Source: Streptoalloteichus hindustanus
Lineage (GTDB): Bacteria > Actinomycetota > Actinomycetes > Mycobacteriales > Pseudonocardiaceae
Reading direction: 5' to 3'
NCBI RefSeq assembly: GCF_900129375.1
Contig: NZ_FQVN01000005.1
Span: forward strand, 248,001-312,000
Length of the DNA: 64,000 nucleotides
The notes below the pieces were generated by a model. The model was not told the origin of the DNA. It did no database searches and worked only from the letters and a program-made list of their open reading frames with translations. Both the position numbers and the translations under genes were made by a program. Below are positions 43,686 through 54,400 of this stretch, piece after piece; the first letter of the stretch is position 1; every line of letters begins with the position of its first letter.

Positions 43686-44677
43686 TGCGGACCGTGGTCA
43701 CCGGGGCCGGTGGGTTCATCGGAGCCCACCTGGTGCGCTTCCTCGCACAGCAGGGCTGCCACGTGCGCGGCGTCGACCTGCGGCACCCGGAGTTCGCCCC
43801 CTCGGCGGCCGACGAGTTCGTCACGGCCGACCTCCGCGACCCGGCCGCCGCGGCGGACGCGGTCGCCGGCGCCGACGTGGTCTTCGCCCTGGCGGCCAAC
43901 ATGGGCGGCATCGGCTGGACGCACGCCGCCCCGGCCGAGATCCTGCGGGACAACCTGCTGATCTCCACCAACACCGTGGAGGCGTGCCGTGCGGCCGCTG
44001 TGGGCAAGGTGGTCTACACGTCCTCCGCGTGCGTGTACCCCGGGTACCTCCAGCGGAACCCGGACGACCCGCCGTTGCGGGAGGACCGGGTTTTCCCCGC
44101 CGAGCCCGACATGGAGTACGGCTGGGAGAAGCTGACCACCGAGATCCTGTGCGCCACCTACCGCCGGACCTACCGGATGGACGTCAAGGTCGCCCGGCTG
44201 CACGCGATCTACGGCCCCTGGGGTAGCTACGAGGGCTTGCGGGCCAAGTCGCTGTCCATGCTGTGCGGCAAGGTGGCGAGACTCCCCGGCCCGGCGGGGG
44301 AGATCGAGGTGTGGGGGGACGGGACCCAGACCCGCTCCTACTGCTACGTCGACGACTGCGTCGAGGGGCTCTGGCGGCTGTCCAAGTCCGCTGTGGACAC
44401 TCCGGTCAACCTCGGGTCCGAGGAGCGGGTGACGATCGCCGAGCTGGTCGACCGGATCGCGGTGGTCGCGGGGAAGACGGTGACCTCCCGCTACCTGACG
44501 GACAAACCGGTCGGTCCCCGTGGCCGCAGCTCGGACAACACCCTGTGCCGCGAGCTGTTGGGGTGGGCGCCGGAGACGAGCCTGGACGAGGGCCTGCGCC
44601 GCACCTACGCCTGGATCGAACAGCACCTGGCGGCAGGGGATTCGACGGCCGATGTCGTGAGGAGCACCGATGGCTGA
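43685..44677 (+). CDS. tlmG: GDP-mannose 3,5-epimerase-like sugar nucleotide epimerase (BlmG/TlmG-like)
   Basis: A 330-aa extended short-chain dehydrogenase with TGAGGFIG for NAD and the catalytic YxxxK (Tyr145, Lys149). Motifs SSACVYP, NMGGIGW, IYGPWGSYEG, WGDGTQTRSYCYVDDCVEG and GRSSDN are those of plant-type GDP-mannose 3,5-epimerase; the Cys in SSACVYP is a catalytic residue in that enzyme. The bleomycin disaccharide is L-gulose plus 3-O-carbamoyl-D-mannose, so making GDP-L-gulose from GDP-D-mannose is the obvious role. ATG 43685 is chosen; a GTG one codon upstream is equally placed behind AGGAGG. It overlaps the next gene by 8 nt. Confidence 0.9.
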   Translation: MRTVVTGAGGFIGAHLVRFLAQQGCHVRGVDLRHPEFAPSAADEFVTADLRDPAAAADAVAGADVVFALAANMGGIGWTHAAPAEILRDNLLISTNTVEACRAAAVGKVVYTSSACVYPGYLQRNPDDPPLREDRVFPAEPDMEYGWEKLTTEILCATYRRTYRMDVKVARLHAIYGPWGSYEGLRAKSLSMLCGKVARLPGPAGEIEVWGDGTQTRSYCYVDDCVEGLWRLSKSAVDTPVNLGSEERVTIAELVDRIAVVAGKTVTSRYLTDKPVGPRGRSSDNTLCRELLGWAPETSLDEGLRRTYAWIEQHLAAGDSTADVVRSTDG

Positions 44678-46571
44678 GCGCAGGATCTCCAGCGCCGCCA
44701 GGGATCTGGCACGGCTGCTTCTCGGCCACTCCTCCCGGTACCGGGACGGCCGTCTCCAGGACGTGGCCACCGAGGCCCTGCGGGAGGACGCCGACGGCCG
44801 GGGATGGGTTGTCCGCGTCGTGAACGCGAGCCTGCGGGCTCGACAGCGCCTCGACTACGCCGTGCGCCTGGAACCCCGCCGGGTGCTCTCCCGCCTGAGC
44901 TATCCCCTGCGCGGCCACGCAAGCGGAGACGGCCCGCCACGGTCGCTGTCCCTGCTGTGCCCCACGCGCGGGCGGGTCGACAACGTCCGGGACTTCCTCA
45001 CCAGCGTCTGCCGCACGACCGCCGCACCGGGGCGGATCGAGGCACTGTTCTACGTGGACTCCGACGACCCCGATCTCCCCGCCTACCGGGAGCTGTTCCG
45101 CCGCTCGCGGTGGTTGTTCGGCGACATCGGCCGGTGCGCGCTGCACGTGGGCGACCCGGTCGGGGTGCCGGCCGCGTGGAACCAGCTCGCCGAGGCGGCC
45201 ACCGGCGACCTGCTGATGATGGCCAACGACGACCAGCTCTACGTCGACTACGGCTGGGACGCGGCGCTGGACTCGCGGGTGGCGGAGCTGACCCGGCTGC
45301 ACCCGGACGGCGTGCTGTGCCTGTACTTCGACGCCGGCCAGTACCCCGAGGGCGGGTGCGACTTCCCGATCCTCAGCCGCGCCTGGTACGAGACGGTCGG
45401 CTACTTCACGCCGACGATCTTCCAGCAGTGGGAGGTGGAGCGCTGGCTGTTCGACATCGCCGACCGGCTGGGCCGCCTCCACCCCGTGCCCGGCGTCCTG
45501 GTGGAGCACCGCCACTACCAGGACTACAAGGCGCCGTTCGACGCCACCTACCAGCGGCACCGGATGACCAGGGAGAAGTCCTTCTCCGACCACGCCCTGT
45601 TCCTGCGTACCGAGAAGCTGCGCGAAGCCGAGGTCCGCAAGCTCCAGGCGGTCATCGACCGCGGCGGGGCAGTGGCTTCCCCTGCGGGGGAAGGGACGTC
45701 CGCGCTGTCCGGGCAGGCGCTTCCTGAGGCGGCGCTGTCCGAGGAGGCGCTGTCCAAGAAGGCGCTGCCGGAGGAGGTGCTGCCCGTCGCCCGACGCCAC
45801 TACGCCGGGCTCGTGGACGACCTGCACGCGGCCGGCCAGACCGAGCAGGCGGTCGCCTGCGCCGAGTTGGCGGTCAGCCAGGGAGTCTGGGCGCACCCGC
45901 TGCACCGCCCGGCCGTCTACCGCCCGGACCTGCCGTTGCGGGAGTACGACCCCGGGACGTTCTGGTTCGACGCCTACCTCGCTGAGAACCACGCGAAGCT
46001 GTTGGCCGAGCTCGACCGGTTCACCGGAACGGTCCGGCTCGACGCCGTCGACACCGTCGACGCGGCCGACTCGTCCGCCCGGGTCGGCACCGTGGGGCAG
46101 CAGTGGGACCGGCTCGTCCTGTTCGCCGACGGCGAGTGGACCGCGGCGGCCGCCCGTTCGCTTCCGGTCACCATGACCGTGCTGTCCGCGATCCCGGAGG
46201 CCACCCTCCTGCCGGACAGCTCCGTCGAGCTCGCCCTGCTCCCGTCGGGCGGCCGGGTCGCCGCGCGCTGCGGCCGGAGCAACACCGCGCTGCGCGTCGA
46301 GTTCGGCCTCCAGGTGGGCGAGGGCGTCGGAACGCGGATCGGCGGACGACCGGTGCCGTGGCCGCGTGGTCGGTGCCTGGTCTTCGACGACGGCTGGGAA
46401 CGCGAGGTCTGGAACGAGAGCGCGTCCGCGCACGTCGTGCTGTCCTTCACCGTTCCCCACCCCGACCTCGACCCGGCGGCGCTGCGCCGGGCCGGCAGAG
46501 TGTCCACTGTGTCCGTTTCGGATGTGTCCATTTCGGACAACGGCGCGGTGTCGCCGAAGCCGGGGGCGTAG
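44670..46571 (+). CDS. tlmF: Glycosyltransferase-like / degenerate Asp-Asn beta-hydroxylase fusion (BlmF/TlmF-like)
   Basis: A 633-aa two-part protein. Residues about 90-330 look like a GT-A glycosyltransferase, with a CPTRGR start, a DSDDP acidic motif and MANDDQLY as likely metal-binding site. Residues about 490-615 align by eye with the aspartyl/asparaginyl beta-hydroxylase family: LPSGG...NTALRVEFGL and CLVFDDGWEREVWN. The two iron-binding histidines of that family are replaced by Arg533 and Arg578, and the 2OG-site His after the conserved Arg by Glu, so the second domain is probably not an active oxygenase. The linker carries five to six copies of a 5-residue ALSEE-like repeat. The glycosyltransferase part may add one of the two sugars; the second part may be structural or substrate-binding. 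Confidence 0.85.
   Translation: MAERRISSAARDLARLLLGHSSRYRDGRLQDVATEALREDADGRGWVVRVVNASLRARQRLDYAVRLEPRRVLSRLSYPLRGHASGDGPPRSLSLLCPTRGRVDNVRDFLTSVCRTTAAPGRIEALFYVDSDDPDLPAYRELFRRSRWLFGDIGRCALHVGDPVGVPAAWNQLAEAATGDLLMMANDDQLYVDYGWDAALDSRVAELTRLHPDGVLCLYFDAGQYPEGGCDFPILSRAWYETVGYFTPTIFQQWEVERWLFDIADRLGRLHPVPGVLVEHRHYQDYKAPFDATYQRHRMTREKSFSDHALFLRTEKLREAEVRKLQAVIDRGGAVASPAGEGTSALSGQALPEAALSEEALSKKALPEEVLPVARRHYAGLVDDLHAAGQTEQAVACAELAVSQGVWAHPLHRPAVYRPDLPLREYDPGTFWFDAYLAENHAKLLAELDRFTGTVRLDAVDTVDAADSSARVGTVGQQWDRLVLFADGEWTAAAARSLPVTMTVLSAIPEATLLPDSSVELALLPSGGRVAARCGRSNTALRVEFGLQVGEGVGTRIGGRPVPWPRGRCLVFDDGWEREVWNESASAHVVLSFTVPHPDLDPAALRRAGRVSTVSVSDVSISDNGAVSPKPGA
45702..45785 (+). repeat. In-frame 15-nt tandem repeat in tlmF linker
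   Basis: Five 15-nt units plus a partial sixth (GCGCTGTCCGAGGAG type) encode repeats of Ala-Leu-Ser/Pro-Glu-Glu between the glycosyltransferase and hydroxylase-like parts; likely a helical or flexible linker. Confidence 0.75.
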
Positions 46572-46574
46572 ACC

Positions 46575-48461
46575 ATGTGCGGAATCGTCGCGATCCACGC
46601 GCCGGACGGCGGGCTCGCCGAGGCGGACGCGCTGCCGGGCATGGCGGCGCTGCGCGCCCGCGGGCCCGACGGGTCCGGCGTGTGGTGCTCGCCCACCGGA
46701 CGGGCGGTCCTCGGCCACACCCGGCTCGCGGTGATCGACCCGGACGGCGGGCGCCAGCCGATCGCCGACGAGGAGGGACACCGCCACCTCGTGGCCAACG
46801 GCGAGTTCTACGACTACCGCCGGATTCGCCGGGAGCTCGCCGACGCCGGACACGTGTTCCGGACGCGAGGTGACAGCGAGATCGCGCTGCACCTGCACGC
46901 CAGGGAGGGCCACCACGCGCTCGACCGGCTCCGGGGCGAGTTCGCTTTCGTCATCTGGGACGAACGCACGGGTGAGCTGTTCGCGGCGCGCGACCGCTTC
47001 GGCGTCAAACCCCTGTACTACGCCCGGCACCAGGGCCGTCTGCTGATCGCCTCGGAGATCAAGGCGTTGTTGGCCTGCGGGGTGCCCGCCCGCTGGGACA
47101 CCGCCGCGTTCGCCGCCCACCTCCAGGTCGCGCCACCCCCGGACCGCACCCTCTTCGCCGGGATTTCCCAGCTCCCGCCCGGCTGTTACCTCGTCGCCGG
47201 GCCGCGGGGCGTCGCCGTCCGCCGCTACTGGGACCTCGACTACCCGTTGGCGGCGGATCTGGAGCAGGGGGACGAGCACTGGGAGAGCCACGTCGAGGAG
47301 GTGCGCGCCGCGATCGAGGAGGCGGTCCGGGTCCGGATGATCGCCGACGTCCCGGTCGCCTACCACCTCAGCGGCGGGCTCGACTCGACCAGCGTGGTCG
47401 CCACCGCGGCGCGCCACGACACCGTCACCGCCTTCACCGTCCGGTTCGACGACCCCGCGTACGACGAGAGCGAGGTCGCCGAGCGCACCGCCCATCGACT
47501 TGGAGTCCGGCACCACCAGATCGACTCCCACCGCGCCGACTTCGCCCACCACCTGCGGGAAACGGTGTGGGCGGGGGAGAGCGTCCAGGAGAACGCCCAC
47601 GGGATCGCGCGGTACCTGCACAGCAGGGCGATCCGGGGACACGGCTTCAAGGTCGTGCTGGGCGGCGAGGGCGGCGACGAGATCTTCGCCGGATATCCCC
47701 AGTTCCAGAAGGACCTGGCGCTCGGGCTGTCTCCGGACCTGTTCGCGGAGACGCGCCGCGGCTACCGCAAGCTCGTGGCCGCCGGCGCACCCCAGCACCT
47801 GCGCACCCTGTTGGACGAACTGGGGTTCGTGCCGAGCTGGGTGCTCGACCGGTACCTGTCGGTCACCTCGCCGGTGATGCCGTTGCTGCGCCCGGAGTTC
47901 GCCGCCGAGGTGTCGGTCACCGACGCCTGCGCGCCGCTGCTGGCCGCGACCGGGGACCAGCTCGCCGGCCGCGCGACGTTGCACCAGTCCACGTACCTGT
48001 TCGCGAAGAGCTGGCTGCCCCACTACATCCTCGCGTCGGAGCGGTTGGACGCCGCCCAGGCTGTGGAGGCCAGGCTGCCGTTCTTCGACCATCACCTGTT
48101 CGCCGTCGCCCGCCGGACCCCGTTGCACTGGTACACCCGTGCTGGCGCCACGAAGTACCCCCTGCGCGCCGCGATGGCCGACCGGCTGCCGGCCGAGGTC
48201 AGCGCGGGGCGCAAGCGCGGGTTCTTCGCGCCACCGGTGGTCGGCGACGACGGGATGGTCGCCGCGGTGCGGGACCTGGCCCGCGGATCGGCGTTGCGGG
48301 ACAACCCGTTCTTCCGGCCGGAGGCGGTCGTGCGGCTCGTCGACCGGCTGGCCGACCGCCCGCCCGCCCAACGGGCGACCGCGGAGCGCCTGGTCCAACT
48401 GGTGGGCTCGGTCGGCGCGCTGGCGGAGGAGTTCGGCCTGACGGGAGGGGGAACGCCGTGA
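46575..48461 (+). CDS. asnB: Asparagine synthetase, glutamine-hydrolysing (AsnB type)
   Basis: A 628-aa enzyme with an N-terminal class II glutaminase domain (nucleophile Cys2 in MCGIV; NGEFYDY; RGDSEI) and a C-terminal synthetase domain with PP-loop SGGLDST near residue 265 and GGEGGDEIFAGY. It makes Asn from Asp, or amidates another carboxylate, using Gln and ATP. In a cluster using two Asn residues and ending with a primary carboxamide on the beta-aminoalanine unit, it may supply Asn or act on the peptide; the sequence does not decide. It starts 3 nt after the tlmF stop and overlaps tlmIV (GTGA). Confidence 0.93.
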   Translation: MCGIVAIHAPDGGLAEADALPGMAALRARGPDGSGVWCSPTGRAVLGHTRLAVIDPDGGRQPIADEEGHRHLVANGEFYDYRRIRRELADAGHVFRTRGDSEIALHLHAREGHHALDRLRGEFAFVIWDERTGELFAARDRFGVKPLYYARHQGRLLIASEIKALLACGVPARWDTAAFAAHLQVAPPPDRTLFAGISQLPPGCYLVAGPRGVAVRRYWDLDYPLAADLEQGDEHWESHVEEVRAAIEEAVRVRMIADVPVAYHLSGGLDSTSVVATAARHDTVTAFTVRFDDPAYDESEVAERTAHRLGVRHHQIDSHRADFAHHLRETVWAGESVQENAHGIARYLHSRAIRGHGFKVVLGGEGGDEIFAGYPQFQKDLALGLSPDLFAETRRGYRKLVAAGAPQHLRTLLDELGFVPSWVLDRYLSVTSPVMPLLRPEFAAEVSVTDACAPLLAATGDQLAGRATLHQSTYLFAKSWLPHYILASERLDAAQAVEARLPFFDHHLFAVARRTPLHWYTRAGATKYPLRAAMADRLPAEVSAGRKRGFFAPPVVGDDGMVAAVRDLARGSALRDNPFFRPEAVVRLVDRLADRPPAQRATAERLVQLVGSVGALAEEFGLTGGGTP

Positions 48462-51400
48462 ACGGAGAACAGCGCGGTTCCAACGAACTCGCCCGCAGGA
48501 TCGCCGCACTGCCGCCGGAGCGGCGGGCGATGCTGGAGGAGGTGCTGCGCCGGCAGTCCGGCGCCCGCACCGGAATCCCCCGGCTCGGCCCCGATGAGCC
48601 GGCCCCGCTGTCGTTCGCCCAGCAACGGATGTGGGTCCTCCAGGGCCTCACCCCCGCCGCCTGCAACTACGCCTCCGCCATCCGGCTGCGCGGCCCGCTC
48701 AACACGACCGCGTTGCGCGCCGCGCTGCGCCAGGTCGTCCAGCGGCACGAGGTGTTGCGCACCAGCTTCGTCCTGGATGGCGACGAGATCCGCAACACCG
48801 TCCACTCCTGCGCCGAGCCGCCCTTCCGGCTCGTCGACCTGAGTGGGGTGGGCGCGTCGGAGGACGCCCTCGCGGCGCTGCTGCGGGAGGAGTCCCGTCG
48901 TCCGTTCGACCTCACCGCCGCCGCGCCGACGATGCGGGTCACCGTGTTCCGGCTCGCGGCCGACAACCACCTGGTGCTGCTGGTCTTCCACCACATCGCC
49001 ATCGACGGCTGGTCCAACGGCGTTCTGGTCCAGGAGCTCTCCGCGCTCTACCAGGACCAGGTGCTCGGCCAACCGTGCGCACTGCCCGCGCCGCCGGTCC
49101 AGTACGGCGACTACGCGGCATGGCAACGAAACCGGCTCAGCGGCCCGGAACTGGAGGCCCTGACCGAGTTCTGGGCCGAGCAGGTGCGGGATCTGCCCCG
49201 GCTGGACCTGCCCACCGACCGGCCGCGCGCGGACGCACCGCGAGGTGAGGGCGCGAACCACCACTTCGTCCTGTCACCGGAGGCCACCCGCCGACTCGGC
49301 GAGGTGCGGCAGCGCGAGGGCGGTTCGCTGTTCATGCTCGTGCTGGCCGCTTTCGTGGCGGTGCTGCGAACCGTGACCGACCAGCGAGACGTCGTCCTCG
49401 GCACTCTCGTGGCCGGGCGGAACCGCGCGGAACTGGAACGGCTCGTCGGCTACTTCGTCAACGTCGTCCTGCTCCGGTTCACAGTGGACGACCAGGCCGA
49501 CTTCCGGGAGCTGTGGCGTCACGTGCGGGACCGCGTCCTGGCCGCGCACGCCCACCAGGAACTGCCGTACGAGAAGCTGGTCGAGCTGCTGCGCGCGAAC
49601 GGCCACGCGGACAACGAACCGCCGATCAGGGTCGTGTGCGTGGCGCACCAGACCCCGCCGCCGGTCGACCTCGCCGGGCTCGCGGCCGAGGTGGCGGACG
49701 TCGACCTCGGCACCACCCAGTTCGACCTCGTGGTCGAGGTGCGGGAGAAACCGGAGGGGTTGCAGGTCGCCTTCCAGTACGACGTCGACCTCTTCGCCCC
49801 CGCCACGGTGCGGCTTCTCGCCGACCACCTCCGCACCGCCCTGGAACGCGTCGGAGAGTCCCCCGACCGGCACCCCGCCGAGCTGCTCCGGGCCGCGCCC
49901 GTGGCGGTCGCGGAGACGGCGGTGGAGCACGACACCACCCTGCACGGGCTGTTCGAGGACCGCGTCACGCGGACGCCGGACTCCGTGGCGCTCCTGGCGG
50001 CGGGGCACCAGATCACCTACCGGCAGCTCAACGCGCGGGCGAACCAGCTCGCCCGCCGGTTGCGCGCGCGAGGAGTGCGGGCAGAGGACCGGGTCGCCCT
50101 GTTCCTGCCCCGGTCTTCGGACTCGGTGACCGCGATGCTCGGGATTCTCAAGGCCGGTGGGGCGTACGTCCCGCTGGACCCCGACCACCCGAGCACCAGG
50201 CTGTCCGCGGTGATCGCCGACGCCGCCCCAACGCTTCTGGTCACCACCAAGGAGATCCAGGACCGCTGCCCGGAGTACCGGGGACCGGTGCTGCTGCTGG
50301 ACAGCGAGCGCGACGCACTGTCCACAGAGGACACCGCCGACCTGCGTCTGCCGGTCCGGGCCGACAACCTTGCGTACGTGCTGCACACCTCGGGCTCCAC
50401 CGGACGACCCAAGGGCGTGCTCGGTCTGCACCGCGGCGCGGTCAACCGCGCGGCGTGGTGGGAGAAGGTCTACCCGTTCCAGCCGGGCGAGGTCTGCGCG
50501 GCCCGCACCGCGTTGGGCTTCGTCGACTCGGTGTGGGAAACCTTCGGGCCGTTGATCGCCGGCGTGCCGTTGCTCGTGTTGTCCCCGGACGAGGTCGCCG
50601 ATCCGGTGCGGTTGGTGGACCGGCTGGCCGCGCACCGGGTGACGCGCCTGGTCGGGGTGCCGTCGCTGGCCACCCTGTTGCTGGACGAGCTGCCGGACCT
50701 GGACCAGCGGTTGCCGGAGCTGAGGTTCTGGGTGCTCAGCGGGGAGTCCCTGTCCGGCGGTCTGGCCCGCCGCTTCCACGAGCGGCTGCCCGGCCGGACC
50801 CTGTTGAACCTGTACGGCTCCTCGGAAGCGTCGGCCGACGCCACCGCCGCCGAGATTCCGCACAGCGCGACGGAGTCCCGAGTGCCGATCGGCCGGCCGA
50901 TCAGCGGCGTCGCGGTCCAGGTGCGCGATTCGGCGCTGCGCGCCCTGCCGGCGCTCGCGCCGGGCGAACTGCACGTGGGCGGCGAGTGCCTGGCCCGGGG
51001 ATACCACCGGCGCCCGGCCGAGACCGCGGCGGTGTTCCTGCCCGCGCCGGACGGGCCGCCGGGATCTCGGGCGTTCCGCACCGGAGACGCCGCGCGGTGG
51101 CGCCCGGACGGCCAACTCGACTACCTGGGCCGGCTCGACGGACAGGTCCAGGTGCGCGGCCACCGCGTGGAACCCGGTGAGGTCGAGCAAGCGCTGTCGG
51201 GCCACCCCGAGGTGCGCGCCGCCGCCGTCGTCGCCCGCCCCGACTCCACGGGATCCACCGCCCTGGTCGGATATCTCGTGGCGGACCGCAACCTGGATCT
51301 CGCCCAGGTCCGCGACTTCCTGCGTCAGCGCCTCCCGGGCTACCTGGTGCCGAGCCTGCTCACCCAGGTGCCGGCCCTGCCGATGACGCCGAGCGGCAAG

Positions 51401-54400
51401 GTGGACCGACTGCGCCTTCCGGAGCCGAGCGCCACGGCAGGCGAAGGGATCGAGCGGGTCGTCTCGCCACGCACGCGGACGGAGACCGTGGTCGCCGAGG
51501 TCTTCGCCGAGCTGCTGCCGGGACAGCGCCAACCCGGCCCGCACGACGACTTCTTCGTCCTGGGTGGACACTCCGTCCTGGCCGCGCGGGTGGCGGCCCG
51601 GCTGCGCGAGCGGTGCGGCGTCGACATCGGACTGCGCGACCTGTTCGCGGCCCCCACGGTGGCCGGCCTGGCCGCGCGGGTCGACGAGCGCGACCCGTCC
51701 CGGCAGACCCGGCCGGGCCGGCTGGTGCCCGCGCCCGAGTCGCTGACCGAACCGTTCCCGCTGACCGACGTGCAGCAGGCGTACTACGTCGGACGGGACG
51801 ACAGTCTCGACCTCGGCGAGGTCTCCACCCACGCCTACCTGGAACTGTCGGCGCCCGAGCTGGACCTCGACCGGTTCCAGACCGCCCTGCGCGGCGTCAT
51901 CGAGCGGCATCCCATGCTGCGCGCGCTGGTGCGGCCCGACGGGCGGCAGCAGGTGCTGGCGTCCGTTCCGCCGTACCAGGTCGCCGTGCAGGACCTGCGG
52001 GACGTCTCCGAGGCCACCGAGCGGCGGCGACTGCTGGCGGTGCGGGAGGAGATGTCGCACCAGGTGCTGCCCGCCGACGTGTGGCCGCTCTTCGAGGTGC
52101 GCGTCTCCCTGCTGCGGGACGGGGGAGCGCTCGTCCACGTCAGCGTCGACGCCCTGATCTGCGACGCCTACAGCTTCGGCATGGTGTTGTCCGAACTGGG
52201 CCTGCGCTACCAGGACCCCGCGCGGGAGCTGCCACCGCTGGAGGTCAGCTTCCGCGACTACGTCCTCGCCGACCGGGAGCGCCGAGCCTCCGACGAGTAC
52301 GCCGCCGCGCTGGACTACTGGCGCGAGCGGATCGCCGACCTGCCGCCGGGACCTGACCTGCCGCTCGCGGTGACACCCGAGTCGCTGGGCAAACCCCGGT
52401 TCGAGCGCCGCTCCGGCCGGATCGCCGCTCCGGAGTGGACAGTCCTGAAGGGACTCGCCGCGTCGGTCGGACTCACCCCGTCCGGCCTGCTGCTGGCGGT
52501 CTTCGCCGAGACGTTGACGACATGGAGCCGTCGGCCGCACTACTCCCTGATGCTGACGGTGTTCCAGCGGGAGCCCGTGCACCCCCAGGTCGGCGAGATC
52601 GTCGGCGACTTCACCTCGCTGACCGTGCTGGAGGTGGACCACACCCGCGCCGGCGGTTTCGTCGACCGCGCGCGTGCGCTGCAACAACGGCTGTGGGACG
52701 ACCTGGACCGGTCCGTCGTCAGCGGCGTGACCGTGATGCGGGAGTGGGTCGCGCGGCACGGCGGCCGACCCCGACTGGTCACGCCCGTGGTGTTCACCTC
52801 CAACCTGCCGTTGGCCGACAACGCGACCAGCGCCGACGCCGCCGAGGAGTGGGCACTGGGCTCCACGACCTACGGCATCACCCAGACTCCGCAGGTCCAC
52901 CTGGACCACCAGGTCAGCGAGCAGCAGGGCGAGCTGGTGTTCAACTGGGACGCGGTGGGCGAGCTGTTCGAGCCCGGCGTGCTGGACGACATGTTCGCCG
53001 CCTACCAGGACTTCCTGGCCCGACTCGCGGCGCAGCCCCACGCCTGGCAGCAGCCGATCCGTGTTCCATTGCCCGACGCGCAACGAAACCGCCGCGCCGA
53101 GGTCAACAGCACAGCCGTGCCCCTGCCCGACCGCTGCCTGCACGAGACCGTTTTCGAGGCGGCGCAACGTTTCCCGGAGCACACCGCTGTGGTCGACGGG
53201 GACGTGCGCGTGACCTACCGCGAGCTGGCCGCGCGCTCCCACCGGGTCGCCCGCGCCCTCCGCCGGCTCGGGGCCAAGCCGGGCGAACTCGTCGCGATCG
53301 TGGCCCGCAAGGGATGGCAGCAGGTCGTGGCCGCGCTCGGTGTCCTGGAGTCCGGGGCGGCGTTCGTGCCGGTGGACCCGGACCTTCCGGCGGCCCGCCT
53401 GACCCACCTCCTTCACAGGGCCGAGGCGCGGATCGCGCTCACCCACCTCGCCGTCGCCGAGGAGGTCCCGTTCCCGGACGACCTGAGCGTCCTGGCCGTC
53501 GACGACGACAGCGCCCTCCAGGACAACAGCGCCCTCCAGGACAACAGCGCCCTCGACGCCTCCGACGAACCGCTGGACCGCGCCCAGGGGATGGATGACC
53601 TCGCCTACGTCATCTTCACGTCCGGCTCGACCGGCGAGCCGAAGGGCGTGATGATCGACCACCGGGGCGCGGCCAACACGATCCGGTGCGTCAACCAGCA
53701 CTTCGCCGTCGGCCCGCACGACCGGGTGCTGGCGGTCTCCTCGCTGAGCTTCGACCTCGCGATCTACGACCTGTTCGGCGTGCTCGCCGCCGGCGGCACC
53801 GTCGTGCTGCCACGGCACTCCCGACGCCGCGACCCCGCGCACTGGGCGGAGCTCGTCGCCACCGAGCGGATCACGTTGTGGAACTCGGTCCCAGCGCTCG
53901 CGGAGGTCCTGGTCGGCTACGCCGAGGCGTTGGCGCCCCAGGCGTTGCGCTCCCTGCGCGTGGTCATGCTCAGCGGCGACTGGATTCCCGTCGCGCTGCC
54001 GGACCGCCTCCGGCGGCTCGCGCCGGAGACGCACGTCCGCAGCCTCGGCGGCGCGACCGAGGGGTCGATCTGGTCGGTGTGGTACCCGATCGGCGAGGTC
54101 GACCCGTCCTGGCGCAGCATCCCCTACGGGATGCCGATGGACAACCAGAGCATGCACGTCCTGGACCGCGGGCTGTCCCCGCGGCCGGACTGGGTCGCGG
54201 ACGAGCTGTACATCGGCGGCACCGGCGTGGCCCTGGGCTACTGGCGCGACCCGGAGCGGACGGCGAGCAGCTTCCTGACCCACCCCGACACCGGGGAACG
54301 CCTCTACCGGACCGGGGACATCGCCCGCTACCTGCCGGACGGGAACCTGGAGTTCCTGGGCAGGGAGGACAACCAGGTCAAGATCAGTGGCTTCCGGGTG

